A stretch of 64,000 nt of DNA from Cliona cf. orientalis (taxonomy: Eukaryota > Porifera > Demospongiae > Clionaida > Clionaidae): positions 2,170,001 to 2,234,000 of the forward strand of contig OZ005696.1 of NCBI GenBank assembly GCA_963930775.1, given 5' to 3'. The notes under the pieces are model-generated. The model worked only from the letters and a program-made list of their open reading frames with translations. It did no database searches and was not told where the DNA came from. The position numbers were made by a program, and so were the translations under genes. This document shows positions 45,553 through 57,874 of this stretch, piece after piece (positions within the stretch are counted from its first letter, which is position 1; each line of letters opens with the position of its first letter).

Positions 45553-45800
45553 AACAATGGTCTGCTCAATGACTACACAGGTAGTGCACATGCAGTAACA
45601 GTTACAAGATCTATTGTATCATGAAAATAAACGAGCTTTAGACTACATATATAAATTTAAATTGTCATACTGATAGGTTTTGTACACAGAAGACAAAGAC
45701 CATTTTGGTTCTCTTCATTGTTTTCATTGTAACCAGTAAAATAAATGAGCTGATATCACAACATTATACCTTGATCATGTCATTATAATTATTATAATAG
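45553..45800 (+). pseudogene. Relic of the 3' end of a group C receptor
   Basis: Begins with aacaatggtctgctcaatga and cacaggtagtg, the last codons of R6, and continues through the R6/R11 3' flank (gttttgtacacag, gttctcttcattgttttc). It lies between R7 and R8, which are group D, so a group C gene once ended here or unequal exchange left the piece. Confidence 0.75.
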
Positions 45801-45916
45801 CCAAACAGATAGTGCAAAAACAGGAAGACTGTACAGTACTCTGTATAAAGCCAACAATATAACTATTATCGATTATTTATTACTTCAGGACAAGGCTTGG
45901 ATGTGCAGTGAGTGTG

Positions 45917-47652
45917 ATGGCAGTGTTCAGAATAGCTGTAGCTCTAGTACTAATTCACCACTTAGCTGTGGCCAGACGTTCCACCTCAATATATCAAAAG
46001 CAACTACATGAAATAGCAAGTTTAAAAAGTACCAGTAATGATCTAGATCTAGAGCTTACATCTGGTCATAATTATCCAACATGCCCACTATGGAAGTATC
46101 ATAAGTACTGCAACTCCAGTTGTGTCTGTGGATCTGGAATAGATAATGTTGTTTATTGCAAAGATAATCAGTCGACAATTTCCATTGTATTGTGCTACTG
46201 TATGTCCTACAGTGACAATGGTGATGGTGTAGTATTGGGAGCTTGCCCATTCCTCTGTACAAACTACTTTTACATGGATATTGATAGTGGCACCAACTTA
46301 AGTACTCTGTGTGATGGAGATATCCGTCAGAACAGATGTGTGGGAAGTGTAAAGACAATCACTCACCCTCACCATATTCCTATCAACTAAAATGTGCTAA
46401 TTGCTCACACTACAAGTACAACTGGCTCAAATATCTTGTGGTGGCTTATGCTCCATTAACTGTGTTCTTTTTCGTGGTTATCATTTTCAGACTCAATGCT
46501 CTCTCAGCTTCAATGAATACCATTATCTTCTTCTCTCAAATAGTTTCTTCTCCAGCAGTAATGAACATGATAGGCACATTTGCATACTTTTCTAATGCAC
46601 ACCCGGATGATCATGACATTAATCTTATGAGTGTAGCTGATATTGTGGCTACTGTGTTTGGAATTTGGAATTTAGATTTTTTTCGTATGTTCTACAAACC
46701 CTACTTCCTTCATCCAAATTTATCGATAATTCAGATAATGTGCCTTGATTATGCTATAGCTACGTATCCCCTACTCTTGATTTTTACAATATACATACTT
46801 TTTAAGCTTTATGAAAGATTTAAAGTGGCTAGGATCTTCTTTAAACCAGTTGTATGGCTATTTACACGTCTTAATCATCATTGGAATGCATCTTCCTCTC
46901 TTGTTGAAGCATTTGCAGCGTTTATTTTACTGTCATATGTAAAGGTGATCAATACGTCATTTGATATTCTTATGCCCACACAACTTTATAATGTCAGTGG
47001 ACAAGTTGTTGGACTGTATGTTTACTACAATGGCTCACAGGAGTACTTTGGACGTGACCACCTTCCTTATGCAGTGTTAGCCATCTTTATGTTCACCACA
47101 TTCAAACTACTGCCTCTTTTATTGCTTTGTCTCTATCCCTGTCGATGCTTTCAGTCCTGTCTTAACTGCTGTCGACTCAACAGTCAGGTGCTGCGTACCT
47201 TCATGGATGCTTTTCAAGGCTGCTACAAGTTTGAGCCCTATGACTGTCGATACTGGGCTGCCTTTTACTTATTCTTGAGAATTGCTGTTCTTGCTACTTT
47301 TGTATCTACGCAAAGTGTCTTCTTTGTAGTTGTGTGTGGAACACTTCTTATCCCGGTAGTAGTTTTGACAGCTATCGTTAGACCTTACAGAGAGTCAATG
47401 TATAATGTCATTGATCTAGTTCTCTTTTTAGCATTCATTCAAGTATCCTTTTCTGTTACTGGCATTACACTTCTTTTACCTGGTCAAAGCTTCTTATTCG
47501 CAGCTACCATGCTTGGTATTGGTATTATCATCCCTTTTATGTACATCATACTACTTGCATTATATAAACTTTTGCCCAACTTCTGTATCATTCGCATAAA
47601 GGATCTTGCATTGCATCTCCACCAGTTAAGTTTACAAAGGAGAGACAGGTAA
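45917..47652 (+). pseudogene. R8: group D receptor with a 10-nt deletion
   Basis: ATG at 45917 (MAVFRIAVALVLIHHLAVA). Ectodomain CPLWKYHKYCNSSCVCG (H-to-C change), CYCMSYSDNGDGVV. At about 46335 ten bases present in R7 and R9 (ggcaaggaca) are missing between two acag repeats, so the frame is lost at the RQNRQGQMCG segment. From 46336 the rest (438 codons) is open: CGKCKDNHSPSPYSY, all membrane passes, LYPCRCFQSC and RPYRESMYN. Microhomology-mediated deletion is likely. Confidence 0.87.
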
Positions 47653-48740
47653 TCTGCTTAGATTACATGGAACATGAGCTTCTATAGCTATATATATATA
47701 TATAGACTGCATTTTACTTTTATTGAACACATCACTTATGGAATCATTAACCTGCAATGTTCATTGTCTATGGTATGATTTAGTATGCATGTTAATTTTG
47801 TCAACAGAATTTTTGAACATGTTAAGGAGACATTATGATGCATGCATTTACACTGTTGAGAACGGTGGTGTACTTGAAGCCAAGATAACCATATTCGCAC
47901 CAGATTTTCATACTCAAAGAGGGAGAAAGGGTGTACTATATTATGCAGTCATGCTATGCATGCGTCCATATTATTTTGGAGGCTCTAGCTACATTATTAT
48001 GTCCATCAGTCATGTATTAATTTTAGTTAGTTGTGCACCTAACCATGTTACGCATACCATGGATATAGGCTCCTGGACCATGCAGCTGTCGGTGCTGTAT
48101 TCATGGTTTGTAGCTAAGCATTGGTGTACAGTTTGCTCTGAAACATTTTGCCACCACAGTTGGACAGTGAAGTTGAACTGTGGCTATAAAAGGCCATTAA
48201 AGGTTCACCGGACTCTTTCTCCCTTGCAAGTGGGTCATATCAATTCACAATAGCTATGTATACATGCATCAGTAATATCTAGTCTCTCTTATCATACCCA
48301 ACTCAGCTAAAGTCCACACAGATTACGCTCAAAAGAGCTCTGTCGAGGCCCTAAATTTTCCTATCATTATGACAGGTTACCTCATAATTACATCTAATAA
48401 TCGCAGAAAATAAATTGCTATTGGGGACATAATGTTGATTTGTCTCTGTTTAAAATGCTTTCAGTCCTGTTTTTAACTACAAAGCACTGCTTTTAAAGTG
48501 CCAACCAGTTAGTGTATATTATTGAAGATCAATGAAAATGCTGAAAATTATGAAAACCCTGCAACGTGGTATGTACATACAACCATAATTAATGATGTTG
48601 GGGACTTATATACATGAAAGATCAGAGGCTTCAACAACTGAAAGCTATAGGACTGATTCCCTTGATCCTGATTCTGTCAGTAGCTACGATACAAATAATA
48701 GCAGTTAGTTACTGTCAAGATAAGGTACTTGGACTGTGTG
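47653..48740. other. Spacer between R8 and R9
   Basis: 47653-48320 is the shared group D 3' flank. 48320-48740 is the R9 5' flank, homologous to 51565-51984 before R10 (gagctctgtcgaggcc, tggggacataatgttgattt, aaatgctttcagtcctgttt). The phrase atgctttcagtcctgt is also part of the 136-bp coding block. No independent gene. Confidence 0.6.
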
Positions 48741-50483
48741 ATGGCAGTGCCCAGGATAGCCATAATATCTCTAACCGTACTAATATGCCTAGCTGGGGCC
48801 AGATGCCACGAGTCTAACTTATCAACCTCAGAAGATCTAGTAGCAAGTATAAACAGTACCAGTAATGATCGAGGGTTTAAAATGAATCATAACTGGCCAA
48901 CGTGCCCACTGTGGAAGTATCACAAGTACCACAACTCCAGCTGTGAATGTGGATCTGAAATACACAATGTTGTTGGTTACAGCGATAATCAGTCGACAAT
49001 TTCTCTACTCTCCTGTTACTGCATGTCCTACAATGACAATGGTGATGGTGTAGTGGTGGGAGCTTGTCCATTCCTCTGCGGAAACTACTTTTACATGGAT
49101 ATTGATAGTGACACCAACTTGAGTACTCTGTGTGATGGAGACATCCGTCAGAACAGGCAAGGACAGATGTGTGGGAAGTGTAAAGACAATCACTCACCCT
49201 CACCATATTCCTATCTACTAAAATGTGCTGATTGCTCACACTACAAGTACAACTGGCTTAGGTATCTTGCAGTGGCTTATGCTCCATTAACAGTGTTCTT
49301 TTTCGTGGTTTTCATTTTCAGATTCAATGCTCTCTCAGCTTCAATGAATGCCATTATCTTCTTCTCTCAACTTGCTTCTTCTCCAGCAGTAGTGAACATG
49401 ATAAGCACATTTGCATACTTTTCTAACGCAGACCCGGTTGATCACGACATTAATCTTATGAGTGTAGCTGATGTTGTGGCTATTCCCTTCAGCATTTGGA
49501 ATTTAGACTTTTTTCGCATGTTCTATAAGCCCTACTGCCTTCATCCAAATTTATCGATAATTCAGATAATGTGCCTTGATTATGCTATAGCCATGTACCC
49601 TCTACTATTGATTTTTTTAACATACATACTCTTTAAGTTTTATGAGAGATTTAAAGTGGCTAGGATCTTCTTTAAACCAGTTGTATGGCTATTTACACAT
49701 CTCAATCATCAATGGAATGCATCTACCTCTCTTGTCGAAGCATTTGCAACTTTTATTTTACTGTCATATGTAAAGGTGATCAACACGTCATTTGACATTC
49801 TTATGCCAACACAACTTCGTAATGTCAGTGGACAAGTTGTTGGACTGTATGTTTACTACAATGGCTCACAGTAGTACTTTGGGCGTGACCACCTTCCTTA
49901 TGCAGTGTTAGCCATCTTCATGTTCACCACATTTAACCTACTGCCTCTTTTATTGCTTTGTCTCTATCCCTGTCGATGCTTTCAGTCCTGTCTCAACTGC
50001 TGTCGACTCAACAGTCAGGTTCTGCGTACCTTCATGGATGCTTTTCAAGGTTGCTACAAGTTTGAGCCCTATGACTGTCGATACTGGGCTGCCTTTTACT
50101 TATTCTTGAGAATTGTTGTTCTTGCTATTTTTGCATATACACAAGGTGTACCCTTTCTAGTTATGTGTGGAACACTTTTTATCCCGGCAGTAGTTTTGAC
50201 AGCTATCGTTAGACCTTACAGAGAGTCAGTATACAATGTCATTGATCTAGTTCTCTTTTTAGCATTCATTCAAGTATGCTTTTCTATTACTGGCATTGCA
50301 CTTGTTTCACCTGGTCAAAGTTTCTTATTTGCGGCTACCATGCTTGGTATCGGCATTATCATCCCTTTTATGTACATGATACTACTTGCATTATATAAAC
50401 TTTTGCCCAACTTCTGTATCATTCACATAAAGGATCTTGCATTGCATCTCCACCAGTCAAGTTTACAAAGGAGAGATGTGTAA
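48741..50483 (+). pseudogene. R9: group D receptor with a single nonsense codon
   Basis: One frame from ATG 48741 (MAVPRIAIISLTVLICLAGA signal peptide) to the stop at 50481-50483, except TAG at 49872-49874. All relatives read GAG (Glu of the GS(L/Q)EYFG motif) there, so this is one G-to-T change. About 580 codons. Ectodomain CPLWKYHKYHNSSCECG, CYCMSYNDNGDGVV, DNHSPSPYSY. A Cys is lost at VVGYSDN where relatives have C. Truncated product about 377 residues. The youngest-looking lesion in the group; could be polymorphic. Confidence 0.88.
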
Positions 50484-51984
50484 TCTGCTTAGATTGTATG
50501 GAACATGAGCTTTTACTGCATTTTACTTACTGAACACATCACTAGTGGAATCACTAACCTGCAATATTCATTGTCTACAATACGATTTAGTATGCATGTT
50601 AATTCTGTCAATAGAATTTAGAAGCAGTTTTGAATGATAAGGAGATAATATTATGATGCATGCATTTACGCTGTTGAGAACGGTGGTATACTTGAAGCCA
50701 AGATAATCATATATATTATATAAAAGTCTCGTACCAGATTTTCGTACTCAAAGAGGGAGAAAGAATCTGGTAAAAATTGTACTGTTATAGTATTCGGTTC
50801 TGCTGCCCATATATTATTAAGGACATACTATGTTATGTCCATCAGTCATGTTTTTGTAAGTTGTGCACCTAACCACACTGCTTATGCCATATGGGCTCCA
50901 GCTGTCGGTGCTGTGCTATTTGTAGCTAAGGATTGGTTACAGTTTACTCTGAAAACATTTTGCCACTACTGTTAGACAATGAAGTTGAACTGTCCAATTG
51001 TGGCTACAATAGGCCATTAATTAGAGGTTCACCAGACTCTTTCTCCCTTGCAATATTGGGTCATATCAATTCACAATAGCTATGTATACTATAGATGCAT
51101 CAGTAATGATATCTAGTCTCTCTTATCATACCCAACACGGCTATAATAGTTAACATAGATTACGCTACACCCTGTTCTATTATGTGAGTCAACATTAATT
51201 TAAGTGCACAACGGTGGCACTTGTAACATGGAACTTTAGTTAAAGGTATTCGTTGGATACGTGTATTAAGTCAAACTATACTTCATAGTGTTATTGTTCT
51301 TATACTCCATCCAGTTTCCACATGCCATGGGTGCATGTAACAGTTAACAAACTGCCAACAAGTTTCGATTGCTATACTGCATTTATTGTCTGGGCAAAGC
51401 ATGCAGTATAGCAGTCGAAACTTATTGTCAGTTAATTTTGTTAACTGATGCATCCATTGCATGTGGAAACTGGTTGGAGTATAAGAACAATAATACACTA
51501 TGTTGATTGACCAATCAACAACCTCTCTAGCTCTGCAAAAATCTATGCTTCAGCAAAATTTCAGATCGAGTCGAAAGAGCTCTGTCGAGGCCGTTATACG
51601 ACTTAGGTTACCTCATAATTACATCATAATTACCTGAATTGCTACATACTGGGGACATAATGTTGATTTATCTCTATTTGAAATGCTTTCAGTCCTGTTT
51701 TGACTACAAAGCACTGGTTTTGAAGTACCAACCAGGTAGTGTTATAAACACATTATTGAAGCTCATCGTTAAATAATGAAAATGCTGAAAATTATGAAAA
51801 TACTGCAACATGGTATGTACATACAACCAAAGTGATGCTGGGGACTTATATACATCAAGGACTATGGAAGGGCTTCAACAACTGAAAGCTATGGGACTGA
51901 TTCCTTTGATCCTGATTCTATCAGTAGCTACGATACAAATATAAGCAGTTAGTTACTGTCAAAATAAGGTACTTGGACCATGTG
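50484..51984. other. Spacer between R9 and R10
   Basis: 50484-51170 is the shared group D 3' flank. 51284-51502 is a palindromic MITE. 51565-51984 is the R10 5' flank, matching that of R9, with atgggactgattcctttgat and ctgtcaaaataaggtacttg. No separate gene. Confidence 0.6.
51284..51502. mobile_element. Palindromic MITE of about 219 bp
   Basis: Left half starts catagtgttattgttcttat and right half ends with its complement. Arms of about 95 bp match through agtttccacatgc, agttaacaaa and gctatactgcat, around a short centre (ttattgtctgggcaaagc). Noncoding. Absent from the matching place after R7 and R8. Confidence 0.85.
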
Positions 51985-53709
51985 ATGGCCAGGATAGACA
52001 TAATATCTCTAACCGTACTGATATGCATAGCTGGGGCCAGATGTCACGAATCTAACTTATCAACCCCAGAAGATCTAGAAGCAAGTATAAACAGTACCAG
52101 TAATGATCGAGGGTTTAAAACGAATCATAACTGGCCAACATGTCCACTGTGGAAGTATCACAAGTACTACAACTCCAGCTGTGAGTGTGGATCTGGAATA
52201 CACAATGTCGTTATTTGCAGAGATAATCAGTCGACAATTTCTCTACAGTCCTGTTACTGCATATCCTACAATGACAATGGTGATGGTGTAGTGGTGGGAG
52301 CTTGCCCATTTCTTTGTGCGAACTATTTTTATTCAGATGTTGATGCTGACACCAACTTGAGTACTCCATGTGACAGAGATATCCGTCAGAACAGGCAAGG
52401 TCAGATGTGTGGAAAGTGTAAAGATAATCACTCACCCTCACCATATTCCTATGAATTAAAATGTGCTAATTGCTCACACTACAAGTACAACTGGCTTAAG
52501 TATCTTGCGGTGGCTTATGTTCCATTAACAGTATTCTTTTTCATGGTTATCATTTCAAACTCAATGCTCTCTCAGCTTCAATGAATGCCATTACCTTCTT
52601 CTTTCAAATGGTTTCTTCTCCAGCTGTAATGAACATGATAAGCACATATGCATACTTTTCTAACGCATACCAAGTTGATCACGACATTAATCTTATGAGT
52701 GTAGCTGATGTTGTGGCTACTGTGTTTGGCATTTGGAATCTAGATTTTTTTCGTCTGGTGTACAAGCCCTTTTGCCTTCATCCGAACTTGTCAATGATTC
52801 AAATAATGTGTCTTGACTATTTAATAGCTGTTTACCCATTGCTGTTGATAGTTTTAACTTTCATATTTTTGAAGCTTTATGAGAGATTTCAAGTTGTCAG
52901 GATCTTTTTTAAACCACTGGTATGGCTATTTGCATGTTTTAATCATCAATGGAATGCATCTACCTCTTTTATTGAAGCATTTGCAACTTTTATTTTACTG
53001 TCATATGTAAAGGTGATCAACACGTCATTTGATATTCTTATGCCAACACAACTTTATAATGTCCGTGGACAAATCGTTGGATGGTATGTGTACTACAATT
53101 AATGGCTCACTGGAATACTTTGGACGTGACCATCTTCCTTATGCAGTGTTAGCCATCTTCATGTTCACCACATTTAACCTAATGGCTCTTTTATTGCTTG
53201 GTCTCTATCCCTGTCGATACTTTCAGTCCTGTCTTAACTGCTGTCAACTCAACAGTCAGGTGCTGCGTACCTTCATGAATGCTTTTCAAGGCTGCTACAA
53301 GTTTGAGCCCTATGACTGTCGATACTGGGCTGCCTTTTACTTATTCTTGAGAATTGCTATTCTTGCTATTTTCGCATCTACACAAGGTGTCTTCTTTGTA
53401 GTTGTGTGTGGAACACTATTTATCCCGGCAGTAGTTTTGACAGCTATCGTTAGACCATACAGAGAGTCAGTGTATAATATCATTGATCTAGTTATGTTTT
53501 TAGCATTCATTCAGTTATGTTTTTCGACTGCCGGAATTGCACTGGTTTTCCCTGATCAAAGCTTCATATTTACAGCCACCATGTTTGGTATCAGCATTAT
53601 CATCCCAATGGCATACATCATACTGCTTGCGGTTCGCAAAATCGTACCCAATTTCTTCATAGTTTGCATAAAGGAGCTCGTATTGAGTCTTTTGTGTCGA
53701 TCAGGTTAG
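51985..53709 (+). pseudogene. R10: group D receptor with two frameshifts
   Basis: ATG at 51985 (MARIDIISLTVLICIAGA). Ectodomain CPLWKYHKYYNSSCECG, CYCISYNDNGDGVV, DNHSPSPYSYELKC. Loss of one base near 52553 (attttcaga to atttcaaa) and a 4-nt gain near 53096 (acaattaatggc where others read acaatggc) move the frame twice. The end is open to 53709 with a shorter tail. Changes in the block: GLYPCRYFQSC, CCQLNSQ, FMNAFQG. Confidence 0.86.
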
Positions 53710-54950
53710 CAATATAAGATTAGATGTATGGAATATCATTACTTGAAAAATTATGCGTACTAGGTTGCAACGTTCATTTTAATTATGATTAATTTTGTAA
53801 ACTGTCTTTCTTTTGCATAGATTGTCAATAGAGTGTGTCATAGATTTGTAGTTTGTACACTTAAATTTTTGACATAGCTAATTGAGATTGACTATACTAT
53901 TATAATACTGCATGCATGTGTTAATATTAATGGTCCACTGGTCCAGGAATGCTTCATCAGCCATTACTAAACACTTTAAGACTGCATGCTATAAATTTGA
54001 GCCCTATAGCTGATTCATGCACAATCACAGATCATATTACGTACATGCCTTTGTCCATCATGCACAGGACATGATAGTATAGTAATTAACGTAGTTGCAC
54101 CCAATCTATTATAGTATGACAATTTTAAATAGAACACATCACCCAAAAGTTAAATCACATGCTTCTTTGCATGGGGGGAGCATATAATTGGCCCTACGCC
54201 CATTAATTGTGCTGTGAAGCCATGGCCAAAACGCTATAATATGCTGCACTCCTTTCCCAGCATCGATCAACAGAGTCAATTAACAGTTAATCTTGGCTCA
54301 AAGATCTCCGGTTGTATATAGCTACTAACCACTGGGCCGCCAGTCCACCTGACCCTCAATATTTCCCAAGCACGCAGCATGTGTTGCACAGTCGCTAATT
54401 AATAGAGGTAGAGGTATAGCCTGAGTACAGTCTGAGAGTGTTAAGTATTATATTGTGAATATATGATACACTATTGAGTTTATTATACTCAGTGGACCAT
54501 GCATGGTTATGCAAATGATACCTCAAGATCGATCCATTTCACCTCAGTGTCAATTTACTTGATTATCATCATGTGTATTTATGATAACTATATTTTGCTT
54601 TCTATCTCAGAAGAAGACATGATATGTACTGTCATGGAAGAAAACTCCCAGTGTTACCTTCCCAACACCAGCATGTGCATGATTGGTACAGACACTATAG
54701 TGATGAGCATAATGGACCAAAACAGGAAGTTAGTACTGAGCAAGATTATCCTGTCAGTGGTAGTATAATAGGCAGTTGTAGATATATCAGAGTGAAGTTC
54801 TTGGACATGCAGTATGAAAATGGTAGTGCTCAGGATAGCTGTAGTTGACGGCTAGTTAGCATAACAGTTATTATCCTCTTCAAATGACAGCTATGTGCGT
54901 GTAGCTAGCTACAATATTGTAACTCCATCAAGTTAACTTAAGCTTTTAAA
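53710..54950. other. Spacer between R10 and R11 with receptor relics
   Basis: About 53985-54010 reads atgctataaatttgagccct, a scrap of the FQGCYKFEP codons. 54785-54850 (gttcttggacatgcagtatg...gctcaggatagctgtag) matches the group D start region around R7 43155-43205. Otherwise AT-rich and noncoding. The last 45 bp (aactccatca...aagctttt) match the R6 5' flank. Confidence 0.6.
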
Positions 54951-56783
54951 ATGACATTCTTAAGAGTCCTATTTACTAGCATTATAGTGTTCTCGCACTT
55001 AGCACTTGGTTATGAAATCACAAAATATCTCGAGCGATATTCAAATGGCAGTATCAGCCATGACCATGGACTTGATATGCCAAAGTCATCATGCCCACCT
55101 TGGAGGTACCGTAGGTACGAGTCTGAATGTGTGTGTGGAAGTTCAATCCCGCAGTACATCATTCATTGTCGGCAAAACTATTCAACTATAAAGCTCATAA
55201 CCTGTCACTGCATGTCCTACAGTGACAATGGTGATGGTGTAGTGGTGGGAGCTTGCCCGTTCCTCTGTACTAGTTTCTTTTATACAAAAATTTATGCTGA
55301 TACAAACTTGAGTACTCTGTGTGATAGAGATATCCGTCAGAACAGGCAAGGACAGATGTGTGGAAAGTGTAAAGATAATCACTCCCCCTCACCATATTCC
55401 TATGAATTGAAATGTGCTGATTGCTCACACTACAAGTACAACTGGCTTAAGTATCTTGCGATGGCTTATGGTCCATTAACAGTGTTCTTTTTCGTGGTTA
55501 TCATGTTCAGAGTCAATGCTCTCTCAGCTTCAATGAATGCCTTCATCTTTTTCTGCCAAATAGCATTCTGTCCAGCAGCAATGAGTATTATGAGTACGTT
55601 TGTATACTTCTCTGATGAGCACCCTGTCGAACGTGATATTAATACTATACGTATAGCACAATTCATGACAACTGTTTATGGCATATGGAACTTAGATTTT
55701 TTTCGTATGATTTATAAGCCCTTTTGTCTCAGCCCACAATTGTCAATAATCCAAATTATGTGTCTTGAATACGCTGTAGCTGTGTACCCGTTGTTATTGA
55801 TCTTAGTAACTTATATGGTTTTTAAGCTACATGAGCGATTTGATGTTGTCCAGTCATGTTTTAAGCCACTGGTATGGCTGAGTGCACGGTTCAACAATCA
55901 GTGGAAAGCCTCTAACTCTCTCATCGAAGCTTTTGCTACCTTCATTTTGCTATGTTATGTGAAAATTATCAACACATCCTTTGATATTCTTATGCCAGTT
56001 CAAGTTCGTAACGTCACTGGTCAGGTTGTTGGATTGTACACATACTACAATGGTTCACTGGAATACTTTGGACATGATCATCTTCCATATGCTGTGCTAG
56101 CGATCTTTATGTTCATTACATTTAATGTTGCACCTTTTTTATTGCTTTGTCTCTATCCCTGTCGATGCTTTCAGTCCTGTCTTAACTCCTGTCGACTCAA
56201 CAGTCAGGTGCTGCGCACCTTCATGGATGCTTTTCAAGGCTGCTACAAGTTTGAGCCCTACGACTGTCGATACTGGGCTGCCTTTTACCTGTTTCTGAGG
56301 ATAGCGGCACTTGCCATATTCGCTGCAACACAAAGTGGTTATTTTGTGGTGGTAGGTGGAATTATGCTAATTCCTGTGATTATCCTTTTTGCTATCATCA
56401 GACCATACCGCAAAACAGTATACAACGTGGTGGACATAGTTCTCCTCTTGGCACTTGTTCAGGCATTCTTTTCAGCTGCTGGAATTTCACATTGTACATT
56501 CAATCGAAGATTTCAAGGCTTTGTAACCCTAATGCTGGTAATTGACCTAGTCATACCCATTTTGTACATCACTACTCTGGCTGTGTATAAAATCCTACCC
56601 AAATCCTGGGTCGTCTACATAAAGAAGTGTGCATTGTGTCTACCATGCACTAACAGAGCTTGTCTTCACATGGAAGAGGATACTGAGGACCCTTTGATCT
56701 CACACCTGGAAGAAAGTACAAGTGTGGATTATGAACGCACACCTTTACTGCATCGAGATGTGCCACGTTGCATGGTTTGCTGA
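54951..56783 (+). CDS. R11: intact Cys-rich multipass orphan membrane protein (group C)
   Basis: 610 residues, one exon, close to R6. Signal peptide about 4-22 (LRVLFTSIIVFSHLALG). Ectodomain CPPWRYRRYESECVCGSS, CHCMSYSDNGDGVVVGACPF, RQGQMCGKCKDNHSPSPYSY, CADCSHYKYNWLKY. About nine hydrophobic passes; LYPCRCFQSCLNSCRLNS (one C-to-S change relative to R6), DAFQGCYKFEPYDCRYW, RPYRKTVYN. Tail CTNRACLHMEEDTEDPLISHL, ending RCMVC by a small indel where R6 has RYNGLLNDYTGSVQ. Start by homology with R6. Function unknown. Confidence 0.86.
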   Translation: MTFLRVLFTSIIVFSHLALGYEITKYLERYSNGSISHDHGLDMPKSSCPPWRYRRYESECVCGSSIPQYIIHCRQNYSTIKLITCHCMSYSDNGDGVVVGACPFLCTSFFYTKIYADTNLSTLCDRDIRQNRQGQMCGKCKDNHSPSPYSYELKCADCSHYKYNWLKYLAMAYGPLTVFFFVVIMFRVNALSASMNAFIFFCQIAFCPAAMSIMSTFVYFSDEHPVERDINTIRIAQFMTTVYGIWNLDFFRMIYKPFCLSPQLSIIQIMCLEYAVAVYPLLLILVTYMVFKLHERFDVVQSCFKPLVWLSARFNNQWKASNSLIEAFATFILLCYVKIINTSFDILMPVQVRNVTGQVVGLYTYYNGSLEYFGHDHLPYAVLAIFMFITFNVAPFLLLCLYPCRCFQSCLNSCRLNSQVLRTFMDAFQGCYKFEPYDCRYWAAFYLFLRIAALAIFAATQSGYFVVVGGIMLIPVIILFAIIRPYRKTVYNVVDIVLLLALVQAFFSAAGISHCTFNRRFQGFVTLMLVIDLVIPILYITTLAVYKILPKSWVVYIKKCALCLPCTNRACLHMEEDTEDPLISHLEESTSVDYERTPLLHRDVPRCMVC

Positions 56784-57874
56784 ACGACTGCACAGGTAGT
56801 GTACAGTAACAGTTACAAGTACTATAATATTATGTGAAACTATTGTATCATGAAAGTAAACAAGTTTTAGAAATTTTAAACTGATAATTTTCGTACACAG
56901 TAGATAAAGACCATATTATATGGTTCTCTCCATTGTTTTCATTGTAACCAGGAAAAATAATTATGAGCAGATGTCACAACATTATACCTTGATCATGCCA
57001 TTGTATTGATTATACTCCTGGCACAAAGTACAATAATATTAATACCCTATGCCATATAGCGGGAAACTTGCAGATGGCTAGTCTTATGGACGCTCATGAT
57101 CATGCCTCTTATACACTACATGTACAATCGTGCTTATTTCGCAGGTCTAATTTTCAGCTGCTATCTGTACAACCAGAGAAAATTAACCCCCTCGAATGTT
57201 TCCCACTATAATAATATGGTACTATCATATTTAACCTAAGCTATGTATGTTACTAAGATAATTAAGACTTAAGCACTGTGTGGATGTAGCTACACAATCA
57301 TGGTATGCAACTCACCCTGGGCATCACATACATAAAATTTAATATTACCGGTATATCTTCCATTTTCCCCACCCCCCTCTCCAATACCACCACCTATATA
57401 GAAATGTAATGGGAAGTCATAATATTTTGTGTTCCTTGTAATAATAATATTATATCTTCATGGAATCCAATATTTATCAAGGCTGCTACATGTAGCATAA
57501 TATTATGTAGGTTTGAGCTGCTTATGATAACCAGTATAGGCTGTTTATCAGACAGTGCTGTTCATGGAGATCAAAAGGTATCATGGGCCAGCAGTGCAAA
57601 AACAGGAAGACAGTACAGTTCTCTCCGTATGAAGCCAACGCGTGTTTATGCTAATAGAATGCAAGCTAAAAAAATAATTAAATATTACGATTTTAAATTT
57701 CGCGCGATTTTATGGTAGCTAAAGGTTGTCACGCACACTATTAAGATACACTATGAAAAATTCTAAAAATTGAATTTCCTTCCGCTAATTAGATCATGTG
57801 TTTTATTAGCATAAACACAGTATAGGTACTATAAGCAATTTATTACTTTCAGGATAAGGATATGCAGTGTGTGT
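56784..57874. other. 3' flank of R11 and spacer
   Basis: 56790-57000 matches the R6 3' flank. 57130-57190 (caggtctaattttcagctgc) matches 36125-36180. 57550-57640 (gctgttcatggagatcaa, agtgcaaaaacaggaagac) matches the region before R7 (43040-43100). 57840-57874 has ttactttcaggataagg, also seen before R7 and R8 and a possible splice acceptor. No gene. Confidence 0.55.

Noticed and set aside
54499-54768. 89-codon open frame before R11
   Set aside because: Short, AT-rich, no counterpart before R6; the region contains scraps of receptor flanks.
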